DNA from: Phycisphaera mikurensis NBRC 102666 | Lineage (GTDB): Bacteria; Planctomycetota; Phycisphaerae; Phycisphaerales; SM1A02 | Direction of reading: 5' to 3' | DNA length: 10,047 nt | Assembly: GCA_945870475.1 (NCBI GenBank) | Contig: CAMBSR010000068.1 | Location: 1-10,047, forward strand | In this document: positions 1 to 7,101 of the stretch, piece after piece | Layout of the letters: each line of letters starts with the position of its first letter | How positions within the stretch are numbered: position 1 is the stretch's first letter | The notes under the pieces: model-generated | What the model was told of the DNA's origin: nothing | The model's database searches: none | The model's input: only the letters and a program-made list of their open reading frames with translations | Made by a program: the position numbers and the translations under genes

Positions 1-1
1 C

Positions 2-175
2 GGAACGGACCATGGGCGTCAGCCGACGCTTGCGCAGGTCGGCAAGCTCATCGGGCTCACGAAGGAACGCGTGCGCCAGATCCAGAACCAGGCGCTCGAG
101 AAGATCCGCATCGCGCTCGAGGGCAATCCCCGCAACGGGGAGCACGGCCTCGATCACGCGATCGCCGTGAACTGA
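2..175 (+). CDS. RNA polymerase sigma-70 family factor, C-terminal end (partial)
   Basis: Only the last 57 codons are present; the gene enters from the left edge and ends at TGA 173-175. The translation contains TLAQVGKLIGLTKERVRQIQ followed by NQALEKIR. This is the region 4.2 helix-turn-helix of sigma-70 factors, which contacts the -35 promoter element; the VRQIQ recognition helix and the ALEKIR follow-on are typical of primary (RpoD/SigA-like) sigma factors. About 20 residues follow the helix-turn-helix (IALEGNPRNGEHGLDHAIAVN), a short extension without recognisable motifs. The LTKERVRQIQN wording is closer to planctomycete factors than to proteobacterial VTRERIRQIEAKAL; this is from memory, not a search. 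The gene converges on the MFS gene with 56 bases between the stop codons, and no clear terminator is visible there. Whether it is the housekeeping factor or a paralogue cannot be judged from the tail. Confidence 0.88.
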   Translation, partial: GTDHGRQPTLAQVGKLIGLTKERVRQIQNQALEKIRIALEGNPRNGEHGLDHAIAVN

Positions 176-231
176 TCATCTGCCCGGACGCTCGCTCGCG
201 CTGCTGCCATCGGAAGAACGCCCCCGATTGT

Positions 232-1503
232 TCAGGAGCTGCCGCGCTTCGCCGAGCCGACGCGCGCCGCCATCGCGGCGATCGCCACCGTGGCCAACGC
301 ATGCAGCACCCCGAAGAGGACGATCACCGCGGTGTAGTCCGCGTAGGTCGGCTCATGGTCGCTGCCGAGCGCACCCACCAGGATGATCGAGAGCATGGTG
401 CCGGCAAAGAATCCCACGTCTCCCGCGGCGCGGAATGATCCGAGCGCCACGGTGGATCCGCCGGTCTCGGCGGCGATGGCAAGCGAGCTCGAGAACAGCG
501 CTCCGGCGGAGATCCCCACCGCGAACATCACCACCGCCATCGCGGCCTGGTTGGACGCAGCGAACGGGATCATCGCGAAGGCCACCGCGTAGACCACGCC
601 TGCCAACAGTCGCACGCGCAGGCTTCCGAAACGGTCGCACAGCGCGCCGGCCGGTCCAGTGCACACGGCCATGAGGAGGAGCGGCAGGCCGATCAGCCAG
701 CCGCGCTGCTGCTGCGAGTACCCCAGGAATCCCGCAAGCACCAGCGGAAGCGTGGTGGTGATGAGACCGCCCGTGGCGCGGTCGAAGAAGGCCATGGCGC
801 AGCTCCACGCAAGCGGCCGCGGCCGGTCGTCGAGCGGCCCGTGCGGCACCAGCTCCGCATGGGTCTCGCCGCTTGCTGCCCGCGGCCCGGAATCGGGCTC
901 CACCACGGCGATGCCGCCGAGCGCGCGCCGGAACACCAACGAGCCGATCGCCACCAGGAGCCCGGCGAACGCCGAAACGCCGAACACCGCCAGCGCCACG
1001 TCCCCGCCGGCCGCGGCGTCCGTGGCACCGTCGGAGACCCGGTGCGCGGCGATGCCGCCGGCCACGGCCCCGAACCCGAGGCCGAGGAGGAGGGGCGTCG
1101 AGGCTGCGCCGAGTCCGCGCGCCGCATGGGTGCCGGAATTGCGGCGCACGAGGTCGAAGAGCGATGCAAAGACCACCACGTCCGTGACGCCCTCCGCGGC
1201 GCGCACGGCCAACGAGGGCCACAGCCCGATGGGCGCGGCAAGCACCCCGAGAAGCGCGGCGTCGGCAAGCGATCCGGCCACCAGCAGCCAGATGGGCCCA
1301 ACGCGCCGGCGCGCCCACACGAGCAGCGGAACCGCCGCCACCGCACCCAGCAGGTTGATGGCCATGAACACCTGCGCCTGGCGCACCGTGGCCCCGTAGC
1401 GGTCCACGAACATCTCCTTCAGGACGGGCGCCGCCATCGTGTCGGGCATCGCCGACAGGAGGAGGAGAAGCGCAATCAGGAGGCGGGTCGACCAGCGGGT
1501 CAC
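232..1503 (-). CDS. Major facilitator superfamily (MFS) transporter
   Basis: A 423-residue protein dominated by hydrophobic segments, consistent with the usual 12 membrane helices. Two halves are separated by a charged hydrophilic loop at about residues 195-230. A motif A-like loop, GALCDRFGSLRVR (286-298), carries the Asp-Arg and Gly typical of the cytoplasmic loop between helices 8 and 9. A second MFS-type signature, FRAAGDVGFFAGT (357-369), lies further on. The N-terminal helix holds AMPDTMAAPVLKEMF (18-32). MFS proteins move small solutes across the inner membrane, usually by proton coupling; the substrate cannot be told from sequence, and drug or metabolite export is one possibility. The start is GTG at 1503, chosen because it places a full first helix at residues 7-25; ATG codons at residues 19 and 23 would cut it. 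No strong Shine-Dalgarno site is visible. The gene is divergent from the CoA-transferase gene across 71 bases. Confidence 0.85.
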   Translation of the reverse strand: MTRWSTRLLIALLLLLSAMPDTMAAPVLKEMFVDRYGATVRQAQVFMAINLLGAVAAVPLLVWARRRVGPIWLLVAGSLADAALLGVLAAPIGLWPSLAVRAAEGVTDVVVFASLFDLVRRNSGTHAARGLGAASTPLLLGLGFGAVAGGIAAHRVSDGATDAAAGGDVALAVFGVSAFAGLLVAIGSLVFRRALGGIAVVEPDSGPRAASGETHAELVPHGPLDDRPRPLAWSCAMAFFDRATGGLITTTLPLVLAGFLGYSQQQRGWLIGLPLLLMAVCTGPAGALCDRFGSLRVRLLAGVVYAVAFAMIPFAASNQAAMAVVMFAVGISAGALFSSSLAIAAETGGSTVALGSFRAAGDVGFFAGTMLSIILVGALGSDHEPTYADYTAVIVLFGVLHALATVAIAAMAARVGSAKRGSS

Positions 1504-1529
1504 GGCACCGCAAGCCTAGCCGGGGCTTC

Positions 1530-1570
1530 GATACACTTGCGCGCCCGCACGCAGGAAACGCAGGAGAAAC
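1530..1570 (+). promoter_or_regulatory. Weak -10 candidate and doubled ribosome-binding sequence before the CoA-transferase gene
   Basis: The 71-base divergent gap (1504-1574) contains TACACT at 1532-1537, a 4 of 6 match to a -10 box, with no convincing -35 partner. The clearest element is aggaga at 1562-1567, a good Shine-Dalgarno site 7 bases before the ATG at 1575. It lies in an imperfect tandem repeat, gcaggaaac (1551-1559) then gcaggagaaac (1560-1570), which gives two purine-rich ribosome sites in a row. The ribosome site is well supported; the promoter is a guess. Confidence 0.4.
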
Positions 1571-1574
1571 CACC

Positions 1575-2273
1575 ATGAGCGCCACCAAGGTCTACGAATC
1601 GCCCGCCCGCGCGCTCGCGGGCATCGTCACGGACGGCATGAGCGTCGCCGTCGGCGGGTTCGGCCTGTGCGGCATCCCGGAGCAGCTCATCGTGGCGCTC
1701 CGAGATTCCGGCGTCCGCGGGCTCACCTGCGTCTCCAACAATGCGGGCGTGGACGACTGGGGACTCGGGCTTCTCCTGCAGACCCGGCAGATCGCCAAGA
1801 TGGTGTCGAGCTACGTCGGCGAGAACGCCGAGTTCGAGCGGCAGTTCATGAGCGGCGAGCTGAAGCTCGAGTTCACCCCGCAAGGCACGCTCGCCGAGCG
1901 CATGCGCGCCGGCGGTGCGGGAATCGCCGGCTTCTACACCAAGACCGGCGTCGGCACCGTGGTGGCCGAGGGCAAGCCGCACATGGAGTTCGACGGCGAG
2001 CAGTTCGTCCTGGAGCGCGGCATCCGCACCGACCTGTCCCTGGTCAAGGCCTGGAAGGCCGACCCGGCAGGCAACCTCATCTACCGGAAGACCGCGCGGA
2101 ACTTCAACCCGATGGCCGCCACCTGCGGCAAGGTGACCGTGGCGGAGGTCGAGGAGCTGGCGGGACTGGGCGAACTCGACCCGGACCGCATCGATACCCC
2201 CGGGATCTTCGTGCAGCGGATCGTGGTGACCACGTCGGTCAAGCGGATCGAGCAGCGCACGGTGAGCGCCTGA
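1575..2273 (+). CDS. scoA: 3-oxoacid (succinyl-CoA:acetoacetate) CoA-transferase, subunit A
   Basis: A 232-residue protein, the normal length for subunit A of this enzyme (SCOT/ScoA/AtoD group). Residues 20-35, DGMSVAVGGFGLCGIP, match the CoA-transferase family I signature. SNNAG (55-59), YVGEN, the FTPQGTLAERMRAGGAGI segment, GFYTKTGVGT and the KTARNFNP stretch are all characteristic. The two-subunit enzyme transfers CoA from succinyl-CoA to acetoacetate in ketone-body and acetoacetate use. The catalytic glutamate lies in subunit B, so this chain alone should not be active. Subunit B normally follows directly; here the next gene is an unrelated secreted protein after a terminator-like hairpin, and no subunit-B remnant is visible in the gap. 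The ATG at 1575 is supported by aggaga 7 bases upstream. Family assignment is firm; the exact substrate is inferred from the ScoA-like sequence. Confidence 0.92.
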   Translation: MSATKVYESPARALAGIVTDGMSVAVGGFGLCGIPEQLIVALRDSGVRGLTCVSNNAGVDDWGLGLLLQTRQIAKMVSSYVGENAEFERQFMSGELKLEFTPQGTLAERMRAGGAGIAGFYTKTGVGTVVAEGKPHMEFDGEQFVLERGIRTDLSLVKAWKADPAGNLIYRKTARNFNPMAATCGKVTVAEVEELAGLGELDPDRIDTPGIFVQRIVVTTSVKRIEQRTVSA

Positions 2274-2280
2274 ACGCACC

Positions 2281-2316
2281 CCGCCGACCGAGGCCCTGCG
2301 TCCGTCGGTGGTTATT
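2281..2316 (+). terminator. Probable intrinsic terminator after the CoA-transferase gene
   Basis: Eight bases after the scoA stop codon, CCGCCGAC (2281-2288) pairs with GTCGGTGG (2304-2311) in eight pairs, one of them G-T. After one mismatch, GA 2290-2291 pairs with TC 2301-2302, leaving a nine-base loop. The 3' arm runs directly into TTATT (2312-2316), a short T-rich tail. Position and shape fit a Rho-independent terminator, though the T tract is short and interrupted. Confidence 0.5.
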
Positions 2317-2376
2317 GGTCGCGCAACACAGAACACACGCGACTCGCGCCCACAGAGCGCCGATCCATTGGCATAT

Positions 2377-2412
2377 CGCGCCGTATGGCGCGTTGGGCCG
2401 ATCGATCCAACG
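2377..2412. repeat. Two overlapping inverted repeats in the gap before the secreted-protein gene
   Basis: CGCGCC (2377-2382) and GGCGCG (2387-2392) form a perfect six-base stem around GTAT. CGTTGG (2391-2396) and CCAACG (2407-2412) form a second perfect stem around ten bases that include the palindrome ATCGAT. The two share bases 2391-2392, so only one hairpin can be complete at a time. There is no T tract, so neither is a classical terminator. They lie about 10 bases upstream of the candidate -10, where an operator would sit; that role is inference. Confidence 0.4.
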
Positions 2413-2422
2413 GCCTGCCGCG

Positions 2423-2458
2423 TGAGAGAATGCGGCCTCGCCACACCTTCCCGGAGAA
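2423..2458 (+). promoter_or_regulatory. Candidate extended -10 and Shine-Dalgarno site for the secreted-protein gene
   Basis: TGaGAGAAT at 2423-2431 resembles an extended -10 (TGn plus a hexamer with 4 of 6 matches), with no clear -35. The purine run ggagaa at 2453-2458 is a good ribosome-binding site five bases before the ATG at 2464. It is the main reason for placing the start there. The promoter part is weak; the ribosome site is convincing. Confidence 0.4.
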
Positions 2459-2463
2459 GCACC

Positions 2464-3927
2464 ATGATGCCTGGAACGCTCAACGCAACGCTCGCCACGC
2501 TCGCACCGCGCGTGCGGACGCTCATCGCCACGGTTGCCGTGGCCACCGCAATCGCAACGGCCGCACCGGCACATGCGCAGTTCGGCGGACGCGCCGGCTT
2601 CGCCGAGGCGTTCGTGCCCGACATCCTGCAGCGCGACCTGCCGCTGATGACCGCGTCGCTGCAGCTCGAGGAATGGCAGCGACCGGTGGTGGAAGCGCTG
2701 CTCCAGGACTACATGACCGCCTTCAGCACGGGAACCGAGGCGCTCAAGGACCGCATGAAGGTCGCGTCGCAGGACGCGCAGCGCGGCGACCCGACTAACG
2801 CCGACGCGATCCTCGAGAAGGTCATGAAGCCGATGAACTCCTGGCGCGACGAGAAGCGCCAGATGCTCGACAAGTTCATGTCGGACCTGAAGAGCCAGCT
2901 GGGCCCGCAGCAGTTGGAGCGCTGGCCGAACTTCGAGCGCGCCCTTCGTCGCGAGCGCATGCTCCACGACGGCGACCTCTCGGGAGAGAGCACCGACCTG
3001 TTCGCCGTCATGGGCCGCATGCAGCTCGACCCCGCGCACGAGGAGGCCAGCAAGCAGGCCGTTGCCGAGTACGAGGTGGCGCTCGACGAAGCGCTGGTCA
3101 ACCGGGATCGAGGGATGCGCGCGATCGAGCCGGAGCTCGCTGACGCAATGCGCGCCATGAACCACGAGAAGGGTGCCGATGCCCAGGACCGCATCATGGT
3201 GCTCCGCGTGGCCGTCCGTTCCGCGAACGACGCCAGCATCGAATCGATCGCGAAGGCACTCGGCGATCGCGGCGAGGAATTCCGCATGCTCGCGCTCGAG
3301 GCGGGCTACCGGGACGTGTACCGCCCGCATCCGGTGACCATCCTGATGCAGCAGGCCCGCGCGCTCGATTCGCTCACGCCCGAGCAGGGACAGCAGATCG
3401 ACGCACTGATGTCGGAGTTCGCCGGCGTGTGCAACCAGCAGAACATGCAGCTCTACGAGGCCGTGCGCGCCGAGGAGCCGAAGGCCCCGCGCAAGCGCGC
3501 AGAGGCTTCTGCGCAGCGCCGTTCCGGCGGCGCGGCGCCCTCCATGCCGCAGGCTTCGAACGCTTCGGACCCCGTGGTCAAGGCCCGCGTCGAGCGCGAG
3601 CGCGCCGGCGAGCCGTTCCGCGATCGGCTGATGGCCATCCTCACCCCGGAACAGCAGGCAGAGCTCCCGGGCGGAATGAAGGTGGACCCGGCGAACCAGC
3701 CGGGCAGCAAGGACGGGGCGCCGTCGCCGAAGCGGATGCAGATCGACTCCGTGCAGTCCGCGGCGGACACCGACGGCGTTGCATCGGACCGGCAGTCCAA
3801 GCGCCGCGACCCGCGCGCCGCGATGGGCGGCACCAAGGGTGCCGGTACGGGATCGAAGGAAGAGCCCGCTCCCGAGGGCAAGGACAGCAAGGCACAGCCC
3901 GCACCCGCGCCGACCACCCCGGAATGA
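2464..3927 (+). CDS. Secreted helical protein of unknown function with LTxxQ-like repeated modules
   Basis: I do not recognise a named family. The 487-residue product starts with a Sec-type signal peptide: basic residues, a hydrophobic stretch LIATVAVATAIATAAPA and a likely cut after AHA near residue 39 (before QFGG). The mature part is charged and helical. LTxxQ-like motifs occur in pairs: LEEWQ (68-72) with LGPQQ (146-150), LDPAHEE (188) with ALGDRGEEF (266), and LTPEQ (304-308) with LTPEQ (393-397). The first two pairs have the same 78-residue spacing and the modules start 116-120 residues apart, so three diverged modules are likely. LTxxQ pairs are known from the periplasmic proteins Spy and CpxP, but homology is only suggested. 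Residues about 335-380 and 402-487 are Pro/Ala/Lys/Ser-rich and probably disordered. The ATG at 2464 was chosen for its Shine-Dalgarno site and the signal peptide; an in-frame GTG at 2308 would bury the signal. It lies 52 bases before gspE on the same strand, so co-transcription is plausible. Confidence 0.8.
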   Translation: MMPGTLNATLATLAPRVRTLIATVAVATAIATAAPAHAQFGGRAGFAEAFVPDILQRDLPLMTASLQLEEWQRPVVEALLQDYMTAFSTGTEALKDRMKVASQDAQRGDPTNADAILEKVMKPMNSWRDEKRQMLDKFMSDLKSQLGPQQLERWPNFERALRRERMLHDGDLSGESTDLFAVMGRMQLDPAHEEASKQAVAEYEVALDEALVNRDRGMRAIEPELADAMRAMNHEKGADAQDRIMVLRVAVRSANDASIESIAKALGDRGEEFRMLALEAGYRDVYRPHPVTILMQQARALDSLTPEQGQQIDALMSEFAGVCNQQNMQLYEAVRAEEPKAPRKRAEASAQRRSGGAAPSMPQASNASDPVVKARVERERAGEPFRDRLMAILTPEQQAELPGGMKVDPANQPGSKDGAPSPKRMQIDSVQSAADTDGVASDRQSKRRDPRAAMGGTKGAGTGSKEEPAPEGKDSKAQPAPAPTTPE

Positions 3928-3979
3928 CGGAAACCCCGCGCCGCCCCCTGTGCGCCGCGCGCCACTGAAGCAGCACACG

Positions 3980-5617
3980 ATGGACCACGACCTGCACAGC
4001 ACCCCTGTCCCCGCCGACGGCTTCGATGCCGCGGCGTTCGCATCCATCGCCGGCGATGCGTCGCTCCGTGACAGGTGCAAGCTGTTCGGCATCGCATGGG
4101 CGGACGCCCTGCCGGAGTCGAGCGCCGAGGCTGCGGCCCGACTGGCGCCCGACGCCGCAGTGCGCCTGCGCGTGGTGCCGCTGCGCGAGGAGCGCGGACG
4201 GCTGGTGGTGGCCATGCTGGATCCGCTCGACATCGCCGCCGTCGACGAGACCGCGTCGCTCGCCCGGATGCCGGTGATGCGCATCGGCCTTGACCAGGCG
4301 CTCTTCAGCGAACTGATGCGCGACATGTACGGCACCACGGCCGCGCGCATGGCGGAGAGCCTTGCCGAGGACAGCGAGGTGGGCGGCGGCGACGTCGAGC
4401 ACAACCTCGACGCCATCGAGGCGGACGACGTCCACCGGATGGCCGAGCAGCCCACGCTGATCAACCTGGTGAACCTGGTCATCCTGGAGGCCATCCAGAA
4501 CCGCACCTCGGACATCCACATCGAGCCGTTCGAGACCGAGCTCAAGGTCAAGTACCGCATCGACGGCGTGCTGATCGAGCAGCCCTCGCCGCCGAAGCAC
4601 CTGCAGCCGGCGCTGATCGGCCGCGTCAAGATCATGGCGCACATGAACATCGCCGAGCGATACGTGCCGCAGGACGGGCACATCACGCTGCGGTTCGAGG
4701 GGCGCAAGGTGGACATCCGCGTCAGCACCGTGCCCACCGTGTACGGCGAGAGCGTGGTCATGCGAATCCTCGACAAGAGCTCGCTGCCGCTCGACCTCGT
4801 CAGCCTCGGCATGCGCGAACAGATGCGCGGCATGATGGACAAGATGATCCAGAAGCCGCACGGCATGGTGCTCGTGACCGGCCCCACGGGAAGCGGCAAG
4901 ACCACCACGCTCTACGCGTGCCTCAACAAGCTCTACGACCCGCGCAAGAAGATCATCACCATCGAGGATCCCGTCGAGTACGAGCTCAGCGGCATCAACC
5001 AGATCCCGGTGAACCCCAAGCGCGGCCTCACCTTCGCCACCGGCCTGCGCGCCATCCTGCGACAGGACCCCGACGTCATCTTCGTGGGCGAGGTGCGCGA
5101 CAACGAGACGGTGGACATCGCCATCCGCTCGGCGCTCACGGGCCACCTGCTGTTCACGACGCTCCACACCAACGACTCGATCTCGTCGGTCGGCCGCCTG
5201 GTCGACATGGGCGCCGAGCCGTTCCTCATCGCGAGCGTGCTCGAGGGCATGCTCGCCCAGCGGCTCGGACGCCGGCTCTGCAAGGAATGCGTGACCCGCA
5301 TCCCGATGACGGAGGAGATGGCCGCGCGCATCACGCCGGAGGAGCGGCTGCTCTTCAAGGACGGCGCAGCCGTCGGCAAGGGCTGCGAGAAGTGCAACGG
5401 CTCCGGCTTCCGCGGCCGAATGGGCTTCTACGAGCTGGCGCGCATCAACGCCCGCCTGCGCGAGGGCATCAGCAAGAACCGCACCACGCTCGAGCTGCGC
5501 GAGATGGTGGACAAGGACTTCCAGTCGATGCGCGACGACGGCATGCACAAGGCCGCGGCCGGCCTCACCACGATCGACGAGGTGCTCCGCGCCACCCAGG
5601 ACATCGACGACGCCTGA
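3980..5617 (+). CDS. gspE: Type II secretion system ATPase GspE
   Basis: A 545-residue hexameric secretion ATPase that powers pseudopilus assembly from the cytoplasmic side of the inner membrane. The N-terminal part (about 30-125), with VVPLREERGRLVVAMLDPLD and a closing MYGTTAARM, looks like the MshEN/T2SSE N-terminal domain. Then come SDIHIEP (177-183), the Walker A motif GPTGSGKTTT (301-310), the Asp box ITIEDPVEYE, the Walker B region DVIFVGE (365-371) and the His box TGHLLFTTLHTNDS (from 387). A tetracysteine zinc site is formed by CKEC (434-437) and CEKC (469-472). All catalytic motifs are intact. PilB of type IV pili has the same layout, but the following F-G-H-I-J-K set identifies a T2SS. 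The ATG at 3980 was chosen because the N-terminal domain starts soon after; the reading frame stays open upstream to 3779 with no domain sequence. The ribosome site is weak. Confidence 0.95.
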   Translation: MDHDLHSTPVPADGFDAAAFASIAGDASLRDRCKLFGIAWADALPESSAEAAARLAPDAAVRLRVVPLREERGRLVVAMLDPLDIAAVDETASLARMPVMRIGLDQALFSELMRDMYGTTAARMAESLAEDSEVGGGDVEHNLDAIEADDVHRMAEQPTLINLVNLVILEAIQNRTSDIHIEPFETELKVKYRIDGVLIEQPSPPKHLQPALIGRVKIMAHMNIAERYVPQDGHITLRFEGRKVDIRVSTVPTVYGESVVMRILDKSSLPLDLVSLGMREQMRGMMDKMIQKPHGMVLVTGPTGSGKTTTLYACLNKLYDPRKKIITIEDPVEYELSGINQIPVNPKRGLTFATGLRAILRQDPDVIFVGEVRDNETVDIAIRSALTGHLLFTTLHTNDSISSVGRLVDMGAEPFLIASVLEGMLAQRLGRRLCKECVTRIPMTEEMAARITPEERLLFKDGAAVGKGCEKCNGSGFRGRMGFYELARINARLREGISKNRTTLELREMVDKDFQSMRDDGMHKAAAGLTTIDEVLRATQDIDDA

Positions 5618-5634
5618 TCGGCGCGCCTCCACCC

Positions 5635-6954
5635 ATGCCTTCCTTCCGATACCAGTCCATGGACCGCGGCGGCGCGCTCGCCACCGGCACCATCGCCGCG
5701 CCCGACCGCGCGTCCGCGATGCGCCTCCTGCAGGCGCAGGGGCTGCTGCCGATGCAGCTCGACATGGCGGAGGCCGAGTCGCCGGCGAAGGCCGCGGCCA
5801 AGGCGGCGCCGAAGTCCGCGCCGCGCGGGCAGCAGCCCGCGGAGACGCGCTCGGGCGGCATCGACCTCGGCGCGCTCGCACGTGCGTTCACGGGGAACAC
5901 CACCGGCCGACCGCAGCTCAAGCGCACCGAGCTCGCGAACATCATCCGCGAGCTCGCCACCGCCATCGAGGCCGGCCTGCCGCTCCTCAACGCGCTCAAG
6001 ACCGTGCGACGCCAGGCCGCCGGCAAGGCGCAGCCCGTGATCCTCGACTTCATCATCGAGCGCGTGGAAAGCGGCCGCCCGCTGCACGAGGCCATGGACG
6101 AGTACGGCCCGCCCTTCGACGAGATGATCGTCGGCATGGTGCGCGCATCGGACGCCTCGGGCCGCATGAGCGAGGTGATGCACCAGCTCGCCGACCTGCT
6201 CGAACGCTCCGTGGAACTGCGCCGCGAGATGGTGGGCGCCACCATCTACCCGCTCATCGTGGCGTGCATGATCGGCGTGAGCATCATCATCGCGGTCACC
6301 TTCCTGCTTCCGCGCCTGATGGCGCCGATCCTGGGCCAGCCAGGAGTCACCATCCCCTTCCCCACGATGGTGCTGCTCGGCTTCGCCGACTTCATGCGCG
6401 ACTGGTGGTGGCTGGTGCTGCTGGCTGCCGTCGGCGCGGTCATCGGCTTCCGACGCTGGATCGCGGTGTATGCCAACCGCCGCAAGCTGGACCTCGTGCT
6501 GCTGAAGTCGCCCATCATCGGGCCCCTGCTCCGCGACGTGGCGGTGGCGCGCTTCACGCGCACGCTGGGCACGCTGGTCTCTGCTGGCCTGCCGATCCTC
6601 TCCGCGCTGAAGATCGTCCGCGACACGCTCGGCAACGTGGTGCTGATGGAGGCCATCGACGGCGTCCAGGAGAAGGTCACCACCGGCCAGTCCCTGGCGG
6701 AACCCCTGGAGAAGTGCGGGTTCTTCCCGCCGCTCCTGGTGCAGATCGTGAACATCGGCGAGAAGTCCGGGCGCCTGGAACCCATGCTGATCCACGCCGC
6801 AGGCGCCTTCGACCGGCAGGTGAACACCTCGCTGAAGCTGTTCACGAAGCTCCTGCCCCCGGTCCTCCTGGTGTTCATGGCCCTGATTGCCTCGTTCGTG
6901 CTGGCGGCCATCCTGCTGCCGCTCCTCGAGATGCAGAAGTCGCTGGGCGGGTGA
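5635..6954 (+). CDS. gspF: Type II secretion system inner-membrane platform protein GspF
   Basis: A 439-residue polytopic membrane protein, the platform on which GspE acts to push pseudopilin subunits out of the membrane. The N-terminal domain (2-42, PSFRYQSMDRGGALATGTI and RLLQAQGLLP) is the usual GspF/PilC start. Two T2SSF domains follow: about 97-230, with the ELATAIEAGLPLLNAL motif, and about 303-432, with TLGTLVSAGLPILSALKIV. Membrane segments lie near 203-228, 257-275 and 408-432. Residues 44-92 form an Ala/Lys/Pro-rich linker that makes the protein longer than the usual 400 or so. The start is ATG 5635, 17 bases after the gspE stop and immediately before the recognisable domain; there is no evident Shine-Dalgarno site, so reinitiation after gspE is likely. 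Confidence 0.95.
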   Translation: MPSFRYQSMDRGGALATGTIAAPDRASAMRLLQAQGLLPMQLDMAEAESPAKAAAKAAPKSAPRGQQPAETRSGGIDLGALARAFTGNTTGRPQLKRTELANIIRELATAIEAGLPLLNALKTVRRQAAGKAQPVILDFIIERVESGRPLHEAMDEYGPPFDEMIVGMVRASDASGRMSEVMHQLADLLERSVELRREMVGATIYPLIVACMIGVSIIIAVTFLLPRLMAPILGQPGVTIPFPTMVLLGFADFMRDWWWLVLLAAVGAVIGFRRWIAVYANRRKLDLVLLKSPIIGPLLRDVAVARFTRTLGTLVSAGLPILSALKIVRDTLGNVVLMEAIDGVQEKVTTGQSLAEPLEKCGFFPPLLVQIVNIGEKSGRLEPMLIHAAGAFDRQVNTSLKLFTKLLPPVLLVFMALIASFVLAAILLPLLEMQKSLGG

Positions 6955-7101
6955 AGATTCCGGCCCCTTCCTGACAGGTTATTGGACACTATTCGGAATT
7001 GCCGTGATGGCCGATGTCACATGGCCCGTACTGGTGCGTTCAGTCGTAGAACACCGATCTTCCGAATCCGCCCCCTCACCTTTCCGAAACCCGTGGAAAC
7101 C
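6955..7101 (+). promoter_or_regulatory. 147-base gap before gspG with AT-rich island; possible promoter and leader
   Basis: This is the longest gap inside the secretion cluster. Bases 6973-7000 are clearly AT-richer than the surroundings. CTGACA at 6971-6976 matches a -35 box in 5 of 6 positions, but the hexamer 17 bases on (CGGAAT, 6994-6999) matches a -10 only in its last three bases. ATTCCG (6957-6962) can pair with CGGAAT (6994-6999) across a long loop. tggaaa at 7094-7099 is a plausible ribosome site for the ATG at 7102. A separate promoter for the major pseudopilin would make sense, but the boxes are weak. Confidence 0.3.

Noticed and set aside
176..231. Bidirectional terminator between the sigma-factor and MFS genes
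   Set aside because: Only four-base stems can be drawn and there is no T or A tract.
2308..2463. Longer start (GTG 2308) for the secreted protein
   Set aside because: It would add 52 residues before an evident signal peptide, would start inside the terminator stem and would read through the inverted repeats. The ATG at 2464 has a good ribosome site.
2239..4908. Long open frame of 889 codons on the - strand
   Set aside because: It lies antisense to the secreted-protein gene and gspE, both of which have clear signals or catalytic motifs. Its Arg/His/Leu-rich product has no recognisable domain. Long antisense frames are expected at this GC content.
3641..5881. 746-codon open frame on the - strand
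   Set aside because: It is antisense to gspE, whose Walker, His and zinc motifs are intact; its product is low-complexity with no domain.
6977..7012. Sigma-54 type promoter before gspG
   Set aside because: GG at 6984 and GC at 7001 are 15 bases apart rather than the required 10, and no other pair fits.
6982..7101. Longer starts (TTG 6982, ATG 7021) for gspG
   Set aside because: They give leaders of 43-56 residues before the cleavage site, far above the usual length, with no ribosome site; the ATG at 7102 gives 16.
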